64,000 nt of DNA, from the NCBI RefSeq assembly GCF_014164785.1, contig NZ_JACJFN010000001.1:1302001-1366000 (forward strand). Direction: 5' to 3'. This DNA is from Aquipseudomonas guryensis (GTDB lineage: Bacteria; Pseudomonadota; Gammaproteobacteria; Pseudomonadales; Pseudomonadaceae). Position 1 is the stretch's first letter. Each line of letters starts with the position of its first letter. A model generated the notes under the pieces. The model was given only the letters and a program-made list of their open reading frames with translations. It was not told the origin of the DNA and ran no database searches. The position numbers and the translations under genes were made by a program. Shown one piece after another: positions 8,444 through 17,452 of this stretch.

Positions 8444-9583
8444 TTATACCTCGATCCGCTTCATGTAACCGCCGAAGGCCTGCAGGTAGCGCGGGATCGG
8501 AATGAGAAAGGCATCGTGGCCCTGCGGCGCGTCGATTTCCAGGTAGCTGACGTTCTTCTTGGCAGCCAGCAGAGCATCGACGATTTCCCGCGAACGCGCC
8601 GGCGAGAAGCGCCAGTCGGTGGTGAAGGACATCACGCAGAAGTCCGCCTTGACCCCGCTCAGGGTCTTGGCCAGGTCGTCGCCGTGAGCGGCAGCCGGGT
8701 CGAAGTAGTCCAGCGCCTTGGTCATCAGCAGGTAGGTGTTGGCGTCGAAGCGCCCGGAGAACTCCTCGCCCTGATAGCGCAGGTAGCTCTCCACCTGGAA
8801 CTCGACACTGTGAAAGTCGTAGTTGAGCTTCTCGCTCTTCAGGCCGCGGCCGAATTTCTCGCCCATGGCGTCGTCCGACAGGTAGGTGATATGGCCGACC
8901 ATGCGCGCCAGCATCAGGCCGCGCTTGGGGATCACGCCTTGTTCCTGGAAGTGCCCGCCGTGGAATTCCGGATCGGTGAGGATCGCCTGGCGCGCCACTT
9001 CGTTGAAGGCGATGTTCTGCGCCGACAGCTTGGGTGCCGAGGCGATGCACAGGCAGTGACGGATGCGCTCGGGGTAGCTGATGGCCCACTGCAGGGCCTG
9101 CATGCCACCGAGGCTGCCGCCGACCACCGCGGCCCACTGCTGAATGCCGAGCAGGTCGGCCAGGCGCGCCTGGCTGTGTACCCAGTCTTCCACGGTGAGT
9201 ACCGGGAAGTCGGCGCCGAATACCTTGCCGGTGGCCGGGTTGAGGCTGGCCGGCCCGGTGGAGCCGTTGCAGCCGCCGAGGTTGTTCAGGCTGACGACGA
9301 AGAACTTGTCGGTATCGATCGGTTTGCCCGGGCCGATGCAGCTATCCCACCAGCCCGGTTTGCGCTCGTCCATGCTGTGGTAACCGGCGGCGTGGTGATG
9401 GCCGGACAGCGCGTGGCAGATCAGCACGGCGTTGCTTGCCGTGGCGTTCAGCGTGCCGTAGGTCTCGTAGACCAGTTGGTAGTCGGCCAGGCTGCGCCCG
9501 CAGACCAGCGCGAGCGGATCGGCGAAATGGGCAGTCTGCGGTGTGACCAGACCGACGGAATCTTTGGGGAAGGCTGTCGGCAT
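8444..9583 (-). CDS. metX: MetX, homoserine O-acyltransferase
   Basis: 379-residue alpha/beta-hydrolase acyltransferase of methionine synthesis. It shows the nucleophile elbow [12 protein letters not shown], a D in FTTDWRFSP and the catalytic His in GHDAFL at the C-terminus. N-terminal motifs [14 protein letters not shown] and [13 protein letters not shown] are typical. Pseudomonas MetX enzymes use succinyl-CoA (metXS) rather than acetyl-CoA as far as is known; the sequence alone does not settle this. It forms a metXW unit with DUF4426-rdgB-hemW following. Confidence 0.95.
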   Translation of the reverse strand: MPTAFPKDSVGLVTPQTAHFADPLALVCGRSLADYQLVYETYGTLNATASNAVLICHALSGHHHAAGYHSMDERKPGWWDSCIGPGKPIDTDKFFVVSLNNLGGCNGSTGPASLNPATGKVFGADFPVLTVEDWVHSQARLADLLGIQQWAAVVGGSLGGMQALQWAISYPERIRHCLCIASAPKLSAQNIAFNEVARQAILTDPEFHGGHFQEQGVIPKRGLMLARMVGHITYLSDDAMGEKFGRGLKSEKLNYDFHSVEFQVESYLRYQGEEFSGRFDANTYLLMTKALDYFDPAAAHGDDLAKTLSGVKADFCVMSFTTDWRFSPARSREIVDALLAAKKNVSYLEIDAPQGHDAFLIPIPRYLQAFGGYMKRIEV

Positions 9584-9628
9584 CGACCCTGCTCTCGATC
9601 AAGGAAGTGCAGCAGTCTAAAGACCGTG

Positions 9629-9653
9629 GCCCCCGGCAGCAAGCGCCGGGGGC
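9629..9653 (-). terminator. GC-rich stem-loop downstream of the dynamin-like gene
   Basis: GCCCCCGGC / GCCGGGGGC perfect 9-bp stem with 7-base loop, between the dynamin-like gene stop (9692) and the metX start (9583). No U-tract follows on either strand, so termination would be weak or factor-assisted. It may also belong to the metX leader. Confidence 0.45.
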
Positions 9654-9691
9654 AGGGGCTAAGGTCTTGAATTAATTGGTTTGGCTGCGAT

Positions 9692-11680
9692 TCAAGAGTG
9701 TTCGCTGGCACTCTGCTGACGGGCTACCCCAGGCAGGGTGACAACCTTGCCCTGTCGCTGGATCGGTGCCGGGCGGCGTAACGCGCGAAGCATCTCGTTG
9801 GCCTGGGCCAACTGAGTTTCCAGCTCACCGATATAGCGCGCCAGTTGCTGACCGCGCTGGCGGGCCTGCTGGGTGTCCTGGGCCAGGGCCTTGAGGCGCA
9901 ACATGTGGGTTTCCAGTAGCTGCTTGTGCTCCAGCGTGTGCTGCATCAGCGGCATCAACGCATCGTTGGCCCATTGCTCGGCCTCGTTGCGCAGGCGCTG
10001 GTGCAGGCCGATGACTTCCTGCACCAGGGTGGCGAAGAAGCGCCGGGTCAGGACTTTCTGCTCGCTGAGCAGAGTTTTCAGGTGCAGGCGGAACTGGTCT
10101 GCCTTGCCTTGCAGCTGTTTCAGCTCGCGCAGGTAGCGCTGGCTGTTGAACTGCGGCGCGTCGACCCCGTGCAGCGGGTTTTCCTCGTTGTGCCGGCGAT
10201 AGATGGCAGCGACCATCTTGTTGGCCATCTCGGCTTCCTGGGCCAGGTTGCCCAGGTCAGTTTCCACCGCCTGGAAGAACTGCAGGATCGACTGGTTGAT
10301 GCCGAAGGTGGTCCAGCTGCCACTGAGGCCTTGGCGAACCGTGGCCAGGTGCTCGTCGAGCTTGTCCGGGCGCACCGCGCTGCGCAGCAGATCACCCTGG
10401 CGGCGGAGCAGGCGCTGGTTGGTCTTCAGGCCGAGCAGACGTTTGTGGTGCTGGCTGTGGTCTTCCTTGGTCTTGGCGGTCAGCTCGAAGAGCATCTGGC
10501 CGTTGTCCTGCTGGTGCGTGGAGAGCAGCTCCTGCTGTTCGCGTACCTTCTCCAGGCGCAAGTTGAGCACGTGCTGGCTGTTGTTGAGCAGGGCCAGCAC
10601 CTGATTGACCACGCGCTCCTCGAGCAGGCGTTCCTTCTGCGCGACGATGCGCTCGCAGAGCAGGTTTTCCAGGTCACCGAGCTGGCTGCGTTCGAGCAGT
10701 GCCTCGTCTTTGCGCACCTTGGCCAGCATCGCCTGCTTGGCCGAGAGTGGCAGTACGTTGTCGGCGGAAATCCCCAGCTGGCGCGCGGTGGCCTGCTGGA
10801 TCTGGCCGATGGCATGCTGCACGAACTCCTCGCCAGCGAGGTCGTCCCACAGCACGTCGATCTTGTTCAGCACGGCGAACAGGCTGGCCTGGGTTTCTTC
10901 GTCGAGCTGGCGAATATGCTGCTGCCAGATGGCCATGTCGCTGGCGGTGACGCCGGTGTCGGCAGCCAGCAGGAAGATAATCGCCTGGGCGCTGGGCAGC
11001 ATCGACAGGGTCAGTTCCGGTTCGCTGCCGAGGGCATTCAGGCCAGGAGTGTCAAGGATGCGCAGGCCCTGGCGCAGCAGCGGGTGGTCGAAGTTGACCA
11101 TGGCATGGCGCCACGCCGGCACCAGCACCAGGCCGGGTTTGCCGGCGCTTTCCAGCATGTCCGGGTGGAAGCCCAGCTGGATCGCCTGCTCCACCGGCAT
11201 CGGTTTGGTTTTCGCCACCTGGGCGAAGGCCTGCACCATGTTGTCCGGGTCGCTGGTATCCAGCGGAATGTTCACCCAGTTGCCGGGGATGCGCTTGAAC
11301 TGCGCCACGCTGGCCGCGGCGGTGCGTGTCTCGATTGGCAGCAGGCGGATGTAGGAGCGTTCCGAGCGCGGGTCGAAGAACAGCTCGGTGGGGCACATGG
11401 TGGTGCGCCCGGCGTGCGATGGCAGCATGCGCTGACCGTACTCGGAGAAGAACAGGCTGTTGATCAGCTCGGTCTTGCCGCGGGAGAACTCACCGACGAA
11501 GGCCAGGGTGATGTGATCGGTGCGCAACAGGCGCAGGGCGCGCTCTAGGCGAGTGTCCACTGCTTCCGAACCGAGACGGTTATGCACCAGCCAGCTGCGG
11601 TAGCGGGTGATTTCGCGCATCAACTCGCGCTTCCAGGTGACGTAAGCGTCGACCTGCTGACTGAGACGTTCCATGCTCAT
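9692..11680 (-). CDS. Dynamin-family GTPase (bacterial dynamin-like protein)
   Basis: 662-residue protein with an N-terminal dynamin-type GTPase domain: G1 P-loop GEFSRGKTE at residues 63-71, a TMCPTEL switch-I-like Thr, G3 DTPGLNAL and G4 NKID. A long helical remainder follows (EKVREQQELLSTHQQ, HMLRLKALAQDTQQ), suggesting a coiled-coil stalk. I see no obvious transmembrane segment. The start ATG at 11680 has GAGAGGAG 8 bases upstream; 28 in-frame codons upstream are rejected. Bacterial dynamins remodel membranes, but the role of this pseudomonad version is not known to me. Its neighbours (yggU, metX) do not reveal it. Confidence 0.87.
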   Translation of the reverse strand: MSMERLSQQVDAYVTWKRELMREITRYRSWLVHNRLGSEAVDTRLERALRLLRTDHITLAFVGEFSRGKTELINSLFFSEYGQRMLPSHAGRTTMCPTELFFDPRSERSYIRLLPIETRTAAASVAQFKRIPGNWVNIPLDTSDPDNMVQAFAQVAKTKPMPVEQAIQLGFHPDMLESAGKPGLVLVPAWRHAMVNFDHPLLRQGLRILDTPGLNALGSEPELTLSMLPSAQAIIFLLAADTGVTASDMAIWQQHIRQLDEETQASLFAVLNKIDVLWDDLAGEEFVQHAIGQIQQATARQLGISADNVLPLSAKQAMLAKVRKDEALLERSQLGDLENLLCERIVAQKERLLEERVVNQVLALLNNSQHVLNLRLEKVREQQELLSTHQQDNGQMLFELTAKTKEDHSQHHKRLLGLKTNQRLLRRQGDLLRSAVRPDKLDEHLATVRQGLSGSWTTFGINQSILQFFQAVETDLGNLAQEAEMANKMVAAIYRRHNEENPLHGVDAPQFNSQRYLRELKQLQGKADQFRLHLKTLLSEQKVLTRRFFATLVQEVIGLHQRLRNEAEQWANDALMPLMQHTLEHKQLLETHMLRLKALAQDTQQARQRGQQLARYIGELETQLAQANEMLRALRRPAPIQRQGKVVTLPGVARQQSASEHS

Positions 11681-11856
11681 CCGGTAACTCCTCTCGGGTT
11701 GCGCATCCTGCGGTGGTCGGGCGGTTCGATAGGGCAATAAAGCGATAAAGAGCTGCTCCGCCACAATGCCTGAGGCTTTGCCGGAGATAGCTGCATTATG
11801 CGGAGCGGTTGGGCGCCGTCAATTGTTCAACTGCACAACTTCGGCTTGGTGGTTGC

Positions 11857-12153
11857 TCAAGGTGACCGAGCGGTCAAGCCGGGCAGCTCTGGCAGGCGCT
11901 GCGGGGCGTGAATGCGCACGCGTTTCTGCCGATTCAGTTCACCGCTTTCCAGGCTGACCTGGCTCTTGGCCACGCCGAAGGCCTTGCCGAGAAAGGCTAG
12001 TAGTTGGGCATTGGCCTTGCCTTCCACCGGTGGCGCGGTGAGGCGGATTTTCAACCGCTCACCGTGCAGGCCGGCGAATTCGTCCTTGCTGGCCTTGGGC
12101 TGCAGATGGCAGTCGAGCAGAAGGTCGTCGCCGTCCCAGCGGAACCAGCCCAT
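11857..12153 (-). CDS. yggU: YggU / DUF167 family protein
   Basis: 98-residue small cytosolic protein of the DUF167 family (LQPKASKDEFAGLHG, RLTAPPVEGKANAQLL, SGELNRQKRVRI). The family structure is known but the function is not. Its ATG immediately follows the yggT stop (no gap), so the two are translationally coupled in the yggS-proC-yggT-yggU cluster. Confidence 0.9.
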   Translation of the reverse strand: MGWFRWDGDDLLLDCHLQPKASKDEFAGLHGERLKIRLTAPPVEGKANAQLLAFLGKAFGVAKSQVSLESGELNRQKRVRIHAPQRLPELPGLTARSP

Positions 12154-12747
12154 TCAGATGAACGGGCTGAGGATGGCCGGCATGCCGCTCATGGCGGCGA
12201 GATTGCCGATCACGAAACGATCCAGCAGGTGCAGGGCCATGAAGGCGAAGATCGGCGAGATATCCAGGCCACCCAGGTTCGGGATCAGCTTGCGGAACGG
12301 TGCCAGCAGCGGTTCGCAGATTTGGTTGACCAGCTGTGCGCCCGGGTTGTAGCTGCCGGGAGCGACCCAGGAGAGGATCACGCTGATGATCATGGCGAAG
12401 AAGAAGATCTTCAGGAATAGCGAGGTCACCGCGATGATTGCCCATACCAGCAGCTGCGGCCCGGCGCTCAGCGGGTTTGCGCCGGCAATCAGGATTACCA
12501 GCACCATCAGCAGTAGCTGCACCAGCAGGGCGAGCACCAGAGAGGCCATATCCAGCCCGCCCAGCCCCGGAATGATCCGACGCAGCGGCTTGAGCAGTGG
12601 CTGGGTGGCTTTCAGGGCGAACTGGCTGAGCGGGTTGTAGAAGTCGGCGCGCACCAGCTGCAGGATGAAGCGCAGCAGCACGATCAGCAGGTACAGGCCG
12701 CCGAGTGTCTGCAGGATATAGATGAGGGCTTCTGCGAATCCGGACAT
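12154..12747 (-). CDS. yggT: YggT family integral membrane protein
   Basis: 197-residue membrane protein with two copies of the YggT unit. Each has a hydrophobic helix pair around a motif like RADFYNPLSQFALKATQPLLKP (first half) and PGSYNPGAQLVNQICEPLLAP (second half), the characteristic NP..Q....PLL signature. The family is linked to osmotic-shock tolerance in E. coli, but its mechanism is unclear. It lies 9 bp downstream of proC in the same operon. Confidence 0.92.
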   Translation of the reverse strand: MSGFAEALIYILQTLGGLYLLIVLLRFILQLVRADFYNPLSQFALKATQPLLKPLRRIIPGLGGLDMASLVLALLVQLLLMVLVILIAGANPLSAGPQLLVWAIIAVTSLFLKIFFFAMIISVILSWVAPGSYNPGAQLVNQICEPLLAPFRKLIPNLGGLDISPIFAFMALHLLDRFVIGNLAAMSGMPAILSPFI

Positions 12748-12756
12748 ACAGGCTCC

Positions 12757-13575
12757 TTATTGTCCCAGTTGTTCGGCGAGTTCAGCCGAGCGCGTGGCGG
12801 CGGCCTCCAGGGCCTTCTGCACCAGGGCTTCGAAGCCACCGGCCTGGAAGGATTTGATCGCCGCTTCGGTGGTGCCGTTGGGTGAGGTCACCCGACGGCG
12901 CAGTTCGGCAGCCTGCACATCGCTTTCACTGGCCATGCGGGCGGCGCCGAGGGCGGTCTGTACGGTCAGTTGTTCGGCGATGGCGCGGGGCAGGCCGAGC
13001 TGTTCGCCGGCCGCGGTCATGGCTTCGATCAGCAGGAAGAAATAAGCCGGGCCACTGCCGGATACGGCGGTGACCGCGTCGATCTGCTGTTCCTCGTCGA
13101 GCCATAGGGCCAGGCCCACGGCGCTGAGCAGTTGCTCGGCCAGTTGGCGCTGCGCGGCGGAGACCTCGGTGTTGGCGTACAGGCCGCTGGCGCCCTGACG
13201 CAGCAGCGCTGGAGTATTCGGCATGCAGCGCACGATCGGCCGCGGGCCCAACCAGTTGGCCAGGCTTGCGCAGCCGATGCCTGCGGCAATGGAGACGATC
13301 AACTGGCCGGTCGTCAGGTTCGGTGCCAGGGACTGGCACACGCCCTTGAGCACCTGCGGCTTGGTCGCCAGGACCACCACATCGGCTCCGGCGATGGCTT
13401 CGGCATTGCTTTCGAACAGCTCGATGCCGAACTCGGCCGCAACCTTCGCCCGCTGCTCGGCGCCCGGGTCGCTGGCGCGGATATGGCTGGCCGGGGTGCC
13501 CTGGGCGAGCAGGCCGCCGATCAGGCTGGCGGCCATGTTGCCGGCGCCGATAAAGGCGATACGTGGGTGATTCAT
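12757..13575 (-). CDS. proC: Pyrroline-5-carboxylate reductase
   Basis: 272-residue last enzyme of proline synthesis, reducing P5C with NAD(P)H. It has an N-terminal Rossmann motif FIGAGNMA, VVLATKPQ, and the C-terminal signature VTAVSGSGPAYFFLLIEAM with the RRRVTSPNGTT loop. The ATG at 13575 is preferred over an in-frame TTG at 13581 because GAAGGAAG is spaced correctly for the ATG (7 bases). It lies 18 bp after yggS. Confidence 0.96.
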   Translation of the reverse strand: MNHPRIAFIGAGNMAASLIGGLLAQGTPASHIRASDPGAEQRAKVAAEFGIELFESNAEAIAGADVVVLATKPQVLKGVCQSLAPNLTTGQLIVSIAAGIGCASLANWLGPRPIVRCMPNTPALLRQGASGLYANTEVSAAQRQLAEQLLSAVGLALWLDEEQQIDAVTAVSGSGPAYFFLLIEAMTAAGEQLGLPRAIAEQLTVQTALGAARMASESDVQAAELRRRVTSPNGTTEAAIKSFQAGGFEALVQKALEAAATRSAELAEQLGQ

Positions 13576-13593
13576 CTGCAAGCTTCCTTCACA

Positions 13594-14286
13594 TCAATTC
13601 TGCGTTTGGCCGTAGTCGCGTGCGCCAAACAGGGCGGTACCGATACGTACCCAGGTGGCACCTTCGGCGATGGCGGCTTCGAGGTCATGACTCATGCCCA
13701 TGGACAGGCTGTCGAGGCCCAGATTCAGGTTGTCGCGCAGCTCGCGAAGGCGGGCAAAGGCACGATGTTGTTCGCCAGCATCATCAGTCGGTTCGGGAAT
13801 TGTCATCAATCCACGCAATTTCAGTTGCGGCAGTTGTGTAACGGCCTGTGCCAGTGCCGGCAGTTCGTCGGCTGTGCAGCCAGATTTGCTGACCTCGCCG
13901 CTGACATTCACCTGCAGGCAGATGTTCAGCGGCGGTAGGTGCGCCGGCCGTTGCGCAGCCAGGCGTTCGGCAATCTTCAGGCGGTCTACCGAATGCACCC
14001 AATCGAAATGCTCGGCAATCTGCTTGGTCTTGTTCGATTGAATGGGGCCGATGAAGTGCCAGATCAAGTCCAGATCGGTCAACTCTTGCTGCTTGCCCAA
14101 GGCTTCCTGCAGGTAGTTCTCGCCAAAATCCCGGATGCCGGCTGCATACGCCTCGCGCACGGCCTGCGCTGGCTTGGTCTTGCTTACCGCGAGCAGGCCG
14201 ATAGCTGGCAAATCGCGCTGCGAGGCTTGCGCCGCCTCACGGATACGCGCGCGAACCTTTGCAATATTCTCTGCTATCGTGGACAT
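13594..14286 (-). CDS. yggS: YggS, pyridoxal-phosphate homeostasis protein (PLPBP)
   Basis: 230-residue single-domain alanine-racemase-fold PLP-binding protein. The PLP lysine is K36 in LLAVSKTKPA. Other motifs are FGENYLQEA, WHFIGPIQSNK, SMGMSHDLEAAI and VRIGTALFG at the C-terminus. It controls vitamin B6 and amino-acid balance rather than acting as a racemase. First gene of the minus-strand cluster, divergent from pilT across 72 bp. Confidence 0.94.
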   Translation of the reverse strand: MSTIAENIAKVRARIREAAQASQRDLPAIGLLAVSKTKPAQAVREAYAAGIRDFGENYLQEALGKQQELTDLDLIWHFIGPIQSNKTKQIAEHFDWVHSVDRLKIAERLAAQRPAHLPPLNICLQVNVSGEVSKSGCTADELPALAQAVTQLPQLKLRGLMTIPEPTDDAGEQHRAFARLRELRDNLNLGLDSLSMGMSHDLEAAIAEGATWVRIGTALFGARDYGQTQN

Positions 14287-14358
14287 TACTCGCGCTCTAT
14301 AGCCCGCCCGTCATGGGTTTGCGGCATTCTACCTGCTTGCATGTGATTGGGGAGTCCC

Positions 14359-15393
14359 ATGGATATTACCGAGCTGTTGGCCTTCAGTGCCAAACAAGGC
14401 GCGTCGGACCTGCACCTCTCGGCGGGACTGCCGCCGATGATTCGGGTCGACGGCGACGTACGGCGGATCAACCTGCCGGCACTGGACCACAAACAGGTCC
14501 ATGCGCTGATCTACGACATCATGAACGACAAGCAGCGCAAGGATTACGAGGAATTCCTCGAGACCGACTTCTCTTTCGAAGTGCCTGGCGTAGCGCGTTT
14601 CCGGGTTAACGCCTTCAACCAGAACCGCGGTGCCGGTGCGGTATTCCGGACCATTCCGTCGAAAGTGCTGACCATGGAAGACCTCGGTATGGGCGAGGTG
14701 TTCAAGAAGATCACCGACGTCCCGCGCGGGCTGGTACTGGTCACCGGGCCGACCGGCTCGGGCAAGTCGACCACCCTGGCGGCGATGATCGACCACCTCA
14801 ATAGCAACAAGTACCACCACATCCTGACCATCGAAGACCCGATCGAATTCGTGCACGAGTCCAAGAAGTGCCTGGTCAACCAGCGGGAAGTGCACCGCGA
14901 CACCCACGGTTTCTCCGAAGCCCTGCGCTCGGCCCTGCGTGAGGACCCGGACATCATCCTGGTTGGCGAGATGCGCGACCTGGAAACCATCCGCCTGGCG
15001 CTGACCGCCGCGGAAACCGGCCACCTGGTATTCGGCACCCTGCACACCACCTCGGCGGCCAAGACCATCGACCGCGTGGTCGACGTGTTCCCTGCCGAAG
15101 AGAAGTCCATGGTTCGCTCCATGCTCTCCGAATCGCTGCAGTCGGTGATCTCGCAGACCCTGCTGAAGAAAATCGGCGGCGGTCGCGTGGCGGCCCACGA
15201 GATCATGATCGGTACCCCGGCGATCCGTAACCTGATCCGCGAGGATAAGGTGGCGCAGATGTATTCGGCGATCCAGACCGGCGGCTCGCTGGGCATGCAG
15301 ACCCTCGACATGTGCCTCAAGGGGCTGGTGGCCAAGGGTCTGGTCAGCCGCGAGGCGGCCCGCGAAAAAGCCAAGTCACCGGAAAACTTCTAA
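14359..15393 (+). CDS. pilT: PilT, type IV pilus retraction ATPase
   Basis: 344-residue hexameric ATPase that powers pilus retraction and twitching motility. N-terminal PAS-like domain, Walker A GPTGSGKS at residues 130-137, Asp box TIEDPIEF, Walker B DIILVGEMRDLET, His box GHLVFGTLHTTSA and the retraction-specific AIRNLIRE motif near the C-terminus. The start at 14359 (MDITELLAFSAKQG) was chosen over an in-frame upstream ATG at 14347 because GGGGAG precedes it and the family starts MDITELL. Confidence 0.98.
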   Translation: MDITELLAFSAKQGASDLHLSAGLPPMIRVDGDVRRINLPALDHKQVHALIYDIMNDKQRKDYEEFLETDFSFEVPGVARFRVNAFNQNRGAGAVFRTIPSKVLTMEDLGMGEVFKKITDVPRGLVLVTGPTGSGKSTTLAAMIDHLNSNKYHHILTIEDPIEFVHESKKCLVNQREVHRDTHGFSEALRSALREDPDIILVGEMRDLETIRLALTAAETGHLVFGTLHTTSAAKTIDRVVDVFPAEEKSMVRSMLSESLQSVISQTLLKKIGGGRVAAHEIMIGTPAIRNLIREDKVAQMYSAIQTGGSLGMQTLDMCLKGLVAKGLVSREAAREKAKSPENF

Positions 15394-15465
15394 GCTTCTG
15401 GATCATCGGTAACAGGCTGCTGTCGGCCTTCCGGCAACAGAGCACAGGACACACGGGCGAGAAAG

Positions 15466-16611
15466 ATGGAATTCGAAAAGCTGCTGCGTTTGATGGTGGA
15501 AAAAGGTGGTTCCGACCTGTTCATTACCGCCGGTGTACCGCCGTCGATGAAGGTCAACGGCAAGATCATGCCGGTGACCAAGAACCCGATGTCGCCGGAA
15601 CAGACGCGGGAAACCGTGCACTCGGTGATGAACGAGCAGCAGCGCCGCGACTTCGCCGAGAACCACGAATGCAACTTCGCCATCAGCGCCCGTGGCGTCG
15701 GCCGTTTCCGTGTCAGCGCTTTCTACCAGCGCAACCTGGCAGGCATGGTGCTGCGCCGCATCGAGACCAACATCCCGACCCTGGATGACCTCAAACTGCC
15801 GGAAATTCTCAAGAAGCTGGCCCTGACCAAGCGTGGCCTGGTGCTGTTCGTCGGTGCTACCGGTACCGGTAAGTCCACCTCGCTGGCGGCTATGATCGGC
15901 TACCGCAACAAGAACAGCAGCGGCCACATCATCTCCATCGAAGACCCGATCGAATACATCCACCAGCACCAGAGCTGCATCGTCACCCAGCGCGAAGTGG
16001 GCATCGATACCGAATCCTTCGAGGTGGCGCTGAAGAACACCCTGCGCCAGGCGCCGGACGTGATCCTGATCGGTGAGGTACGTACCCGCGAAACCATGGA
16101 CCACGCCGTGGCCTTCGCCGAAACCGGTCACCTGTGCCTGGCCACCCTGCACGCCAACAACGCCAACCAGGCGCTGGATCGGATCATCAACTTCTTCCCG
16201 GCCGACCGGCAGAATCAGGTGTGGATGGACTTGTCGCTCAACCTCAAGGCCATCGTCGCCCAGCAACTGGTGCCGACCCCGGACGGCAAGGGCCGCCGCG
16301 CGGTGATCGAGGTGCTGATCAACACCCCGCTGGCCGCCGACCTGATTCGCAAGGGCGAAGTGCATGAGCTCAAGGCGCTGATGAAGCGCTCCACCGAGCA
16401 GGGCATGCAGACCTTCGACCAGGCCCTGTACAACCTCTACACCCAGGGCGAGATCACCTATGAAGATGCGCTGCTCTACGCTGACTCGGCGAACGACCTG
16501 CGCCTGATGATCAAGCTTGGTTCGGAAACCGACGGCGACCATCTGACCAGCATGAGTCAGGGCTTGTCCCTGGAGGTCAGCGAGGAAGATCCGGGGCGGC
16601 GCTTCCGCTAA
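15466..16611 (+). CDS. pilU: PilU, accessory pilus retraction ATPase
   Basis: 381-residue PilT paralogue that assists PilT-dependent retraction. Walker A GATGTGKS at residues 130-137, SIEDPIEYIH, DVILIGEVRTRETM and the His box GHLCLATLHANNA. It starts 72 bp after pilT and is probably co-transcribed. Its last 35 bases overlap the 3' end of the convergent TIGR03915 gene. The longer C-terminus compared with PilT is typical of PilU. Confidence 0.97.
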   Translation: MEFEKLLRLMVEKGGSDLFITAGVPPSMKVNGKIMPVTKNPMSPEQTRETVHSVMNEQQRRDFAENHECNFAISARGVGRFRVSAFYQRNLAGMVLRRIETNIPTLDDLKLPEILKKLALTKRGLVLFVGATGTGKSTSLAAMIGYRNKNSSGHIISIEDPIEYIHQHQSCIVTQREVGIDTESFEVALKNTLRQAPDVILIGEVRTRETMDHAVAFAETGHLCLATLHANNANQALDRIINFFPADRQNQVWMDLSLNLKAIVAQQLVPTPDGKGRRAVIEVLINTPLAADLIRKGEVHELKALMKRSTEQGMQTFDQALYNLYTQGEITYEDALLYADSANDLRLMIKLGSETDGDHLTSMSQGLSLEVSEEDPGRRFR

Positions 16612-17452
16612 GCACCTCATCGCTGCCTGTCCGGTAGCGAATGCTTTTCCCTGATCGTTGGGCGACTGCCTGGGCCTGGCCATCGCGCTGCGCTCCGGCC
16701 CGCGCCTGGCTCATCAGTTGCGGAATCAGTGGCCCTTCCGGCAGGTTTTTCCAGAAGCGTACCGGCATGTTGTTTTCCAGCACGCTGCGATTCAGCCGCG
16801 CCGGGTTGAAGGTGCTGCCATAGTAGGCCAGCCATAGCTGCTGGCCTTCATCCCCAGGTGCCTGCGCCAGCTGCTGCCACTCCTGTGGGCAGTGCTGCTG
16901 GTGGTGCAAGCGCTGGCCATCCCAATACACCCCGTCTTGCGGCGTAGCGATCAGCCAGCTGTGCTGGCCCATGCGTTCGGCAAAATGGCCGCTGGCGCTG
17001 TGCAGAATGTCATGGGCCGGTTCGTGCCAGGCGACGAAATCCGGCCCGTTCTCGACGGCGCAGGGCTGAAAGCGCAGAAAGGCATGCAGGTGATGCGCTT
17101 CGCGGCGCACGGCCTTGAGTCGTTTGTGCAGCTCGCTGCCGTCGGCATCGCCCGCCAGCATGGCGCTGCGGTCGCCGTGGCTGACCCGCCAGAGCACCCG
17201 GTAGAGCAGACTCCAGCGGTCTGCACAGCGATAGCGGGCGGCACTTTCGAGCAGGTCGAGCAGCTGGCGCGGCACCTTGATGGTGGTTGTCGCCGGGTGC
17301 GGCGTTGCGCAGGGCGTGCCGGCCGCGAACAGGTCGGTTTCGCCGTCGTGGCTGTACCAAGTGACCTGGTCGGCGCTCACGCCCTGCTGCAGCAGCTCGC
17401 GTGCGGCCTGGCGCCAGCCGGCAAAGCTGCCGTCGAAGCGGGCGCTGTGCAT
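16577..17452 (-). CDS. TIGR03915 (DUF4130-type) putative DNA-repair protein without uracil-glycosylase domain
   Basis: 291-residue protein of the TIGR03915 family, annotated as a putative DNA metabolism or repair protein and usually paired with the radical-SAM protein encoded just upstream. Recognised from FDGSFAGWRQAARELL, RYRCADRWSLLYRVLWRV, RREAHHLHAFLRF, VAWHEPAHDIL and YYGSTFNPARLNRSVLENNMP. Many relatives are fused to a C-terminal UdgX-like uracil-DNA glycosylase; this one ends after a short basic tail and lacks it. The start overlaps the radical-SAM stop as TGATG (an in-frame GTG 3 bases earlier is possible). It is convergent with pilU, overlapping by 35 bp. Activity is unknown. Confidence 0.82.
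   Translation of the reverse strand: MHSARFDGSFAGWRQAARELLQQGVSADQVTWYSHDGETDLFAAGTPCATPHPATTTIKVPRQLLDLLESAARYRCADRWSLLYRVLWRVSHGDRSAMLAGDADGSELHKRLKAVRREAHHLHAFLRFQPCAVENGPDFVAWHEPAHDILHSASGHFAERMGQHSWLIATPQDGVYWDGQRLHHQQHCPQEWQQLAQAPGDEGQQLWLAYYGSTFNPARLNRSVLENNMPVRFWKNLPEGPLIPQLMSQARAGAQRDGQAQAVAQRSGKSIRYRTGSDEVLSGSAAPDLPR

Noticed and set aside
7821..9137. Apparent 438-residue fusion of metW with upstream sequence
   Set aside because: The upstream half is metX read in the wrong frame. metW has its own ATG at 8441, 2 bp after the metX stop.
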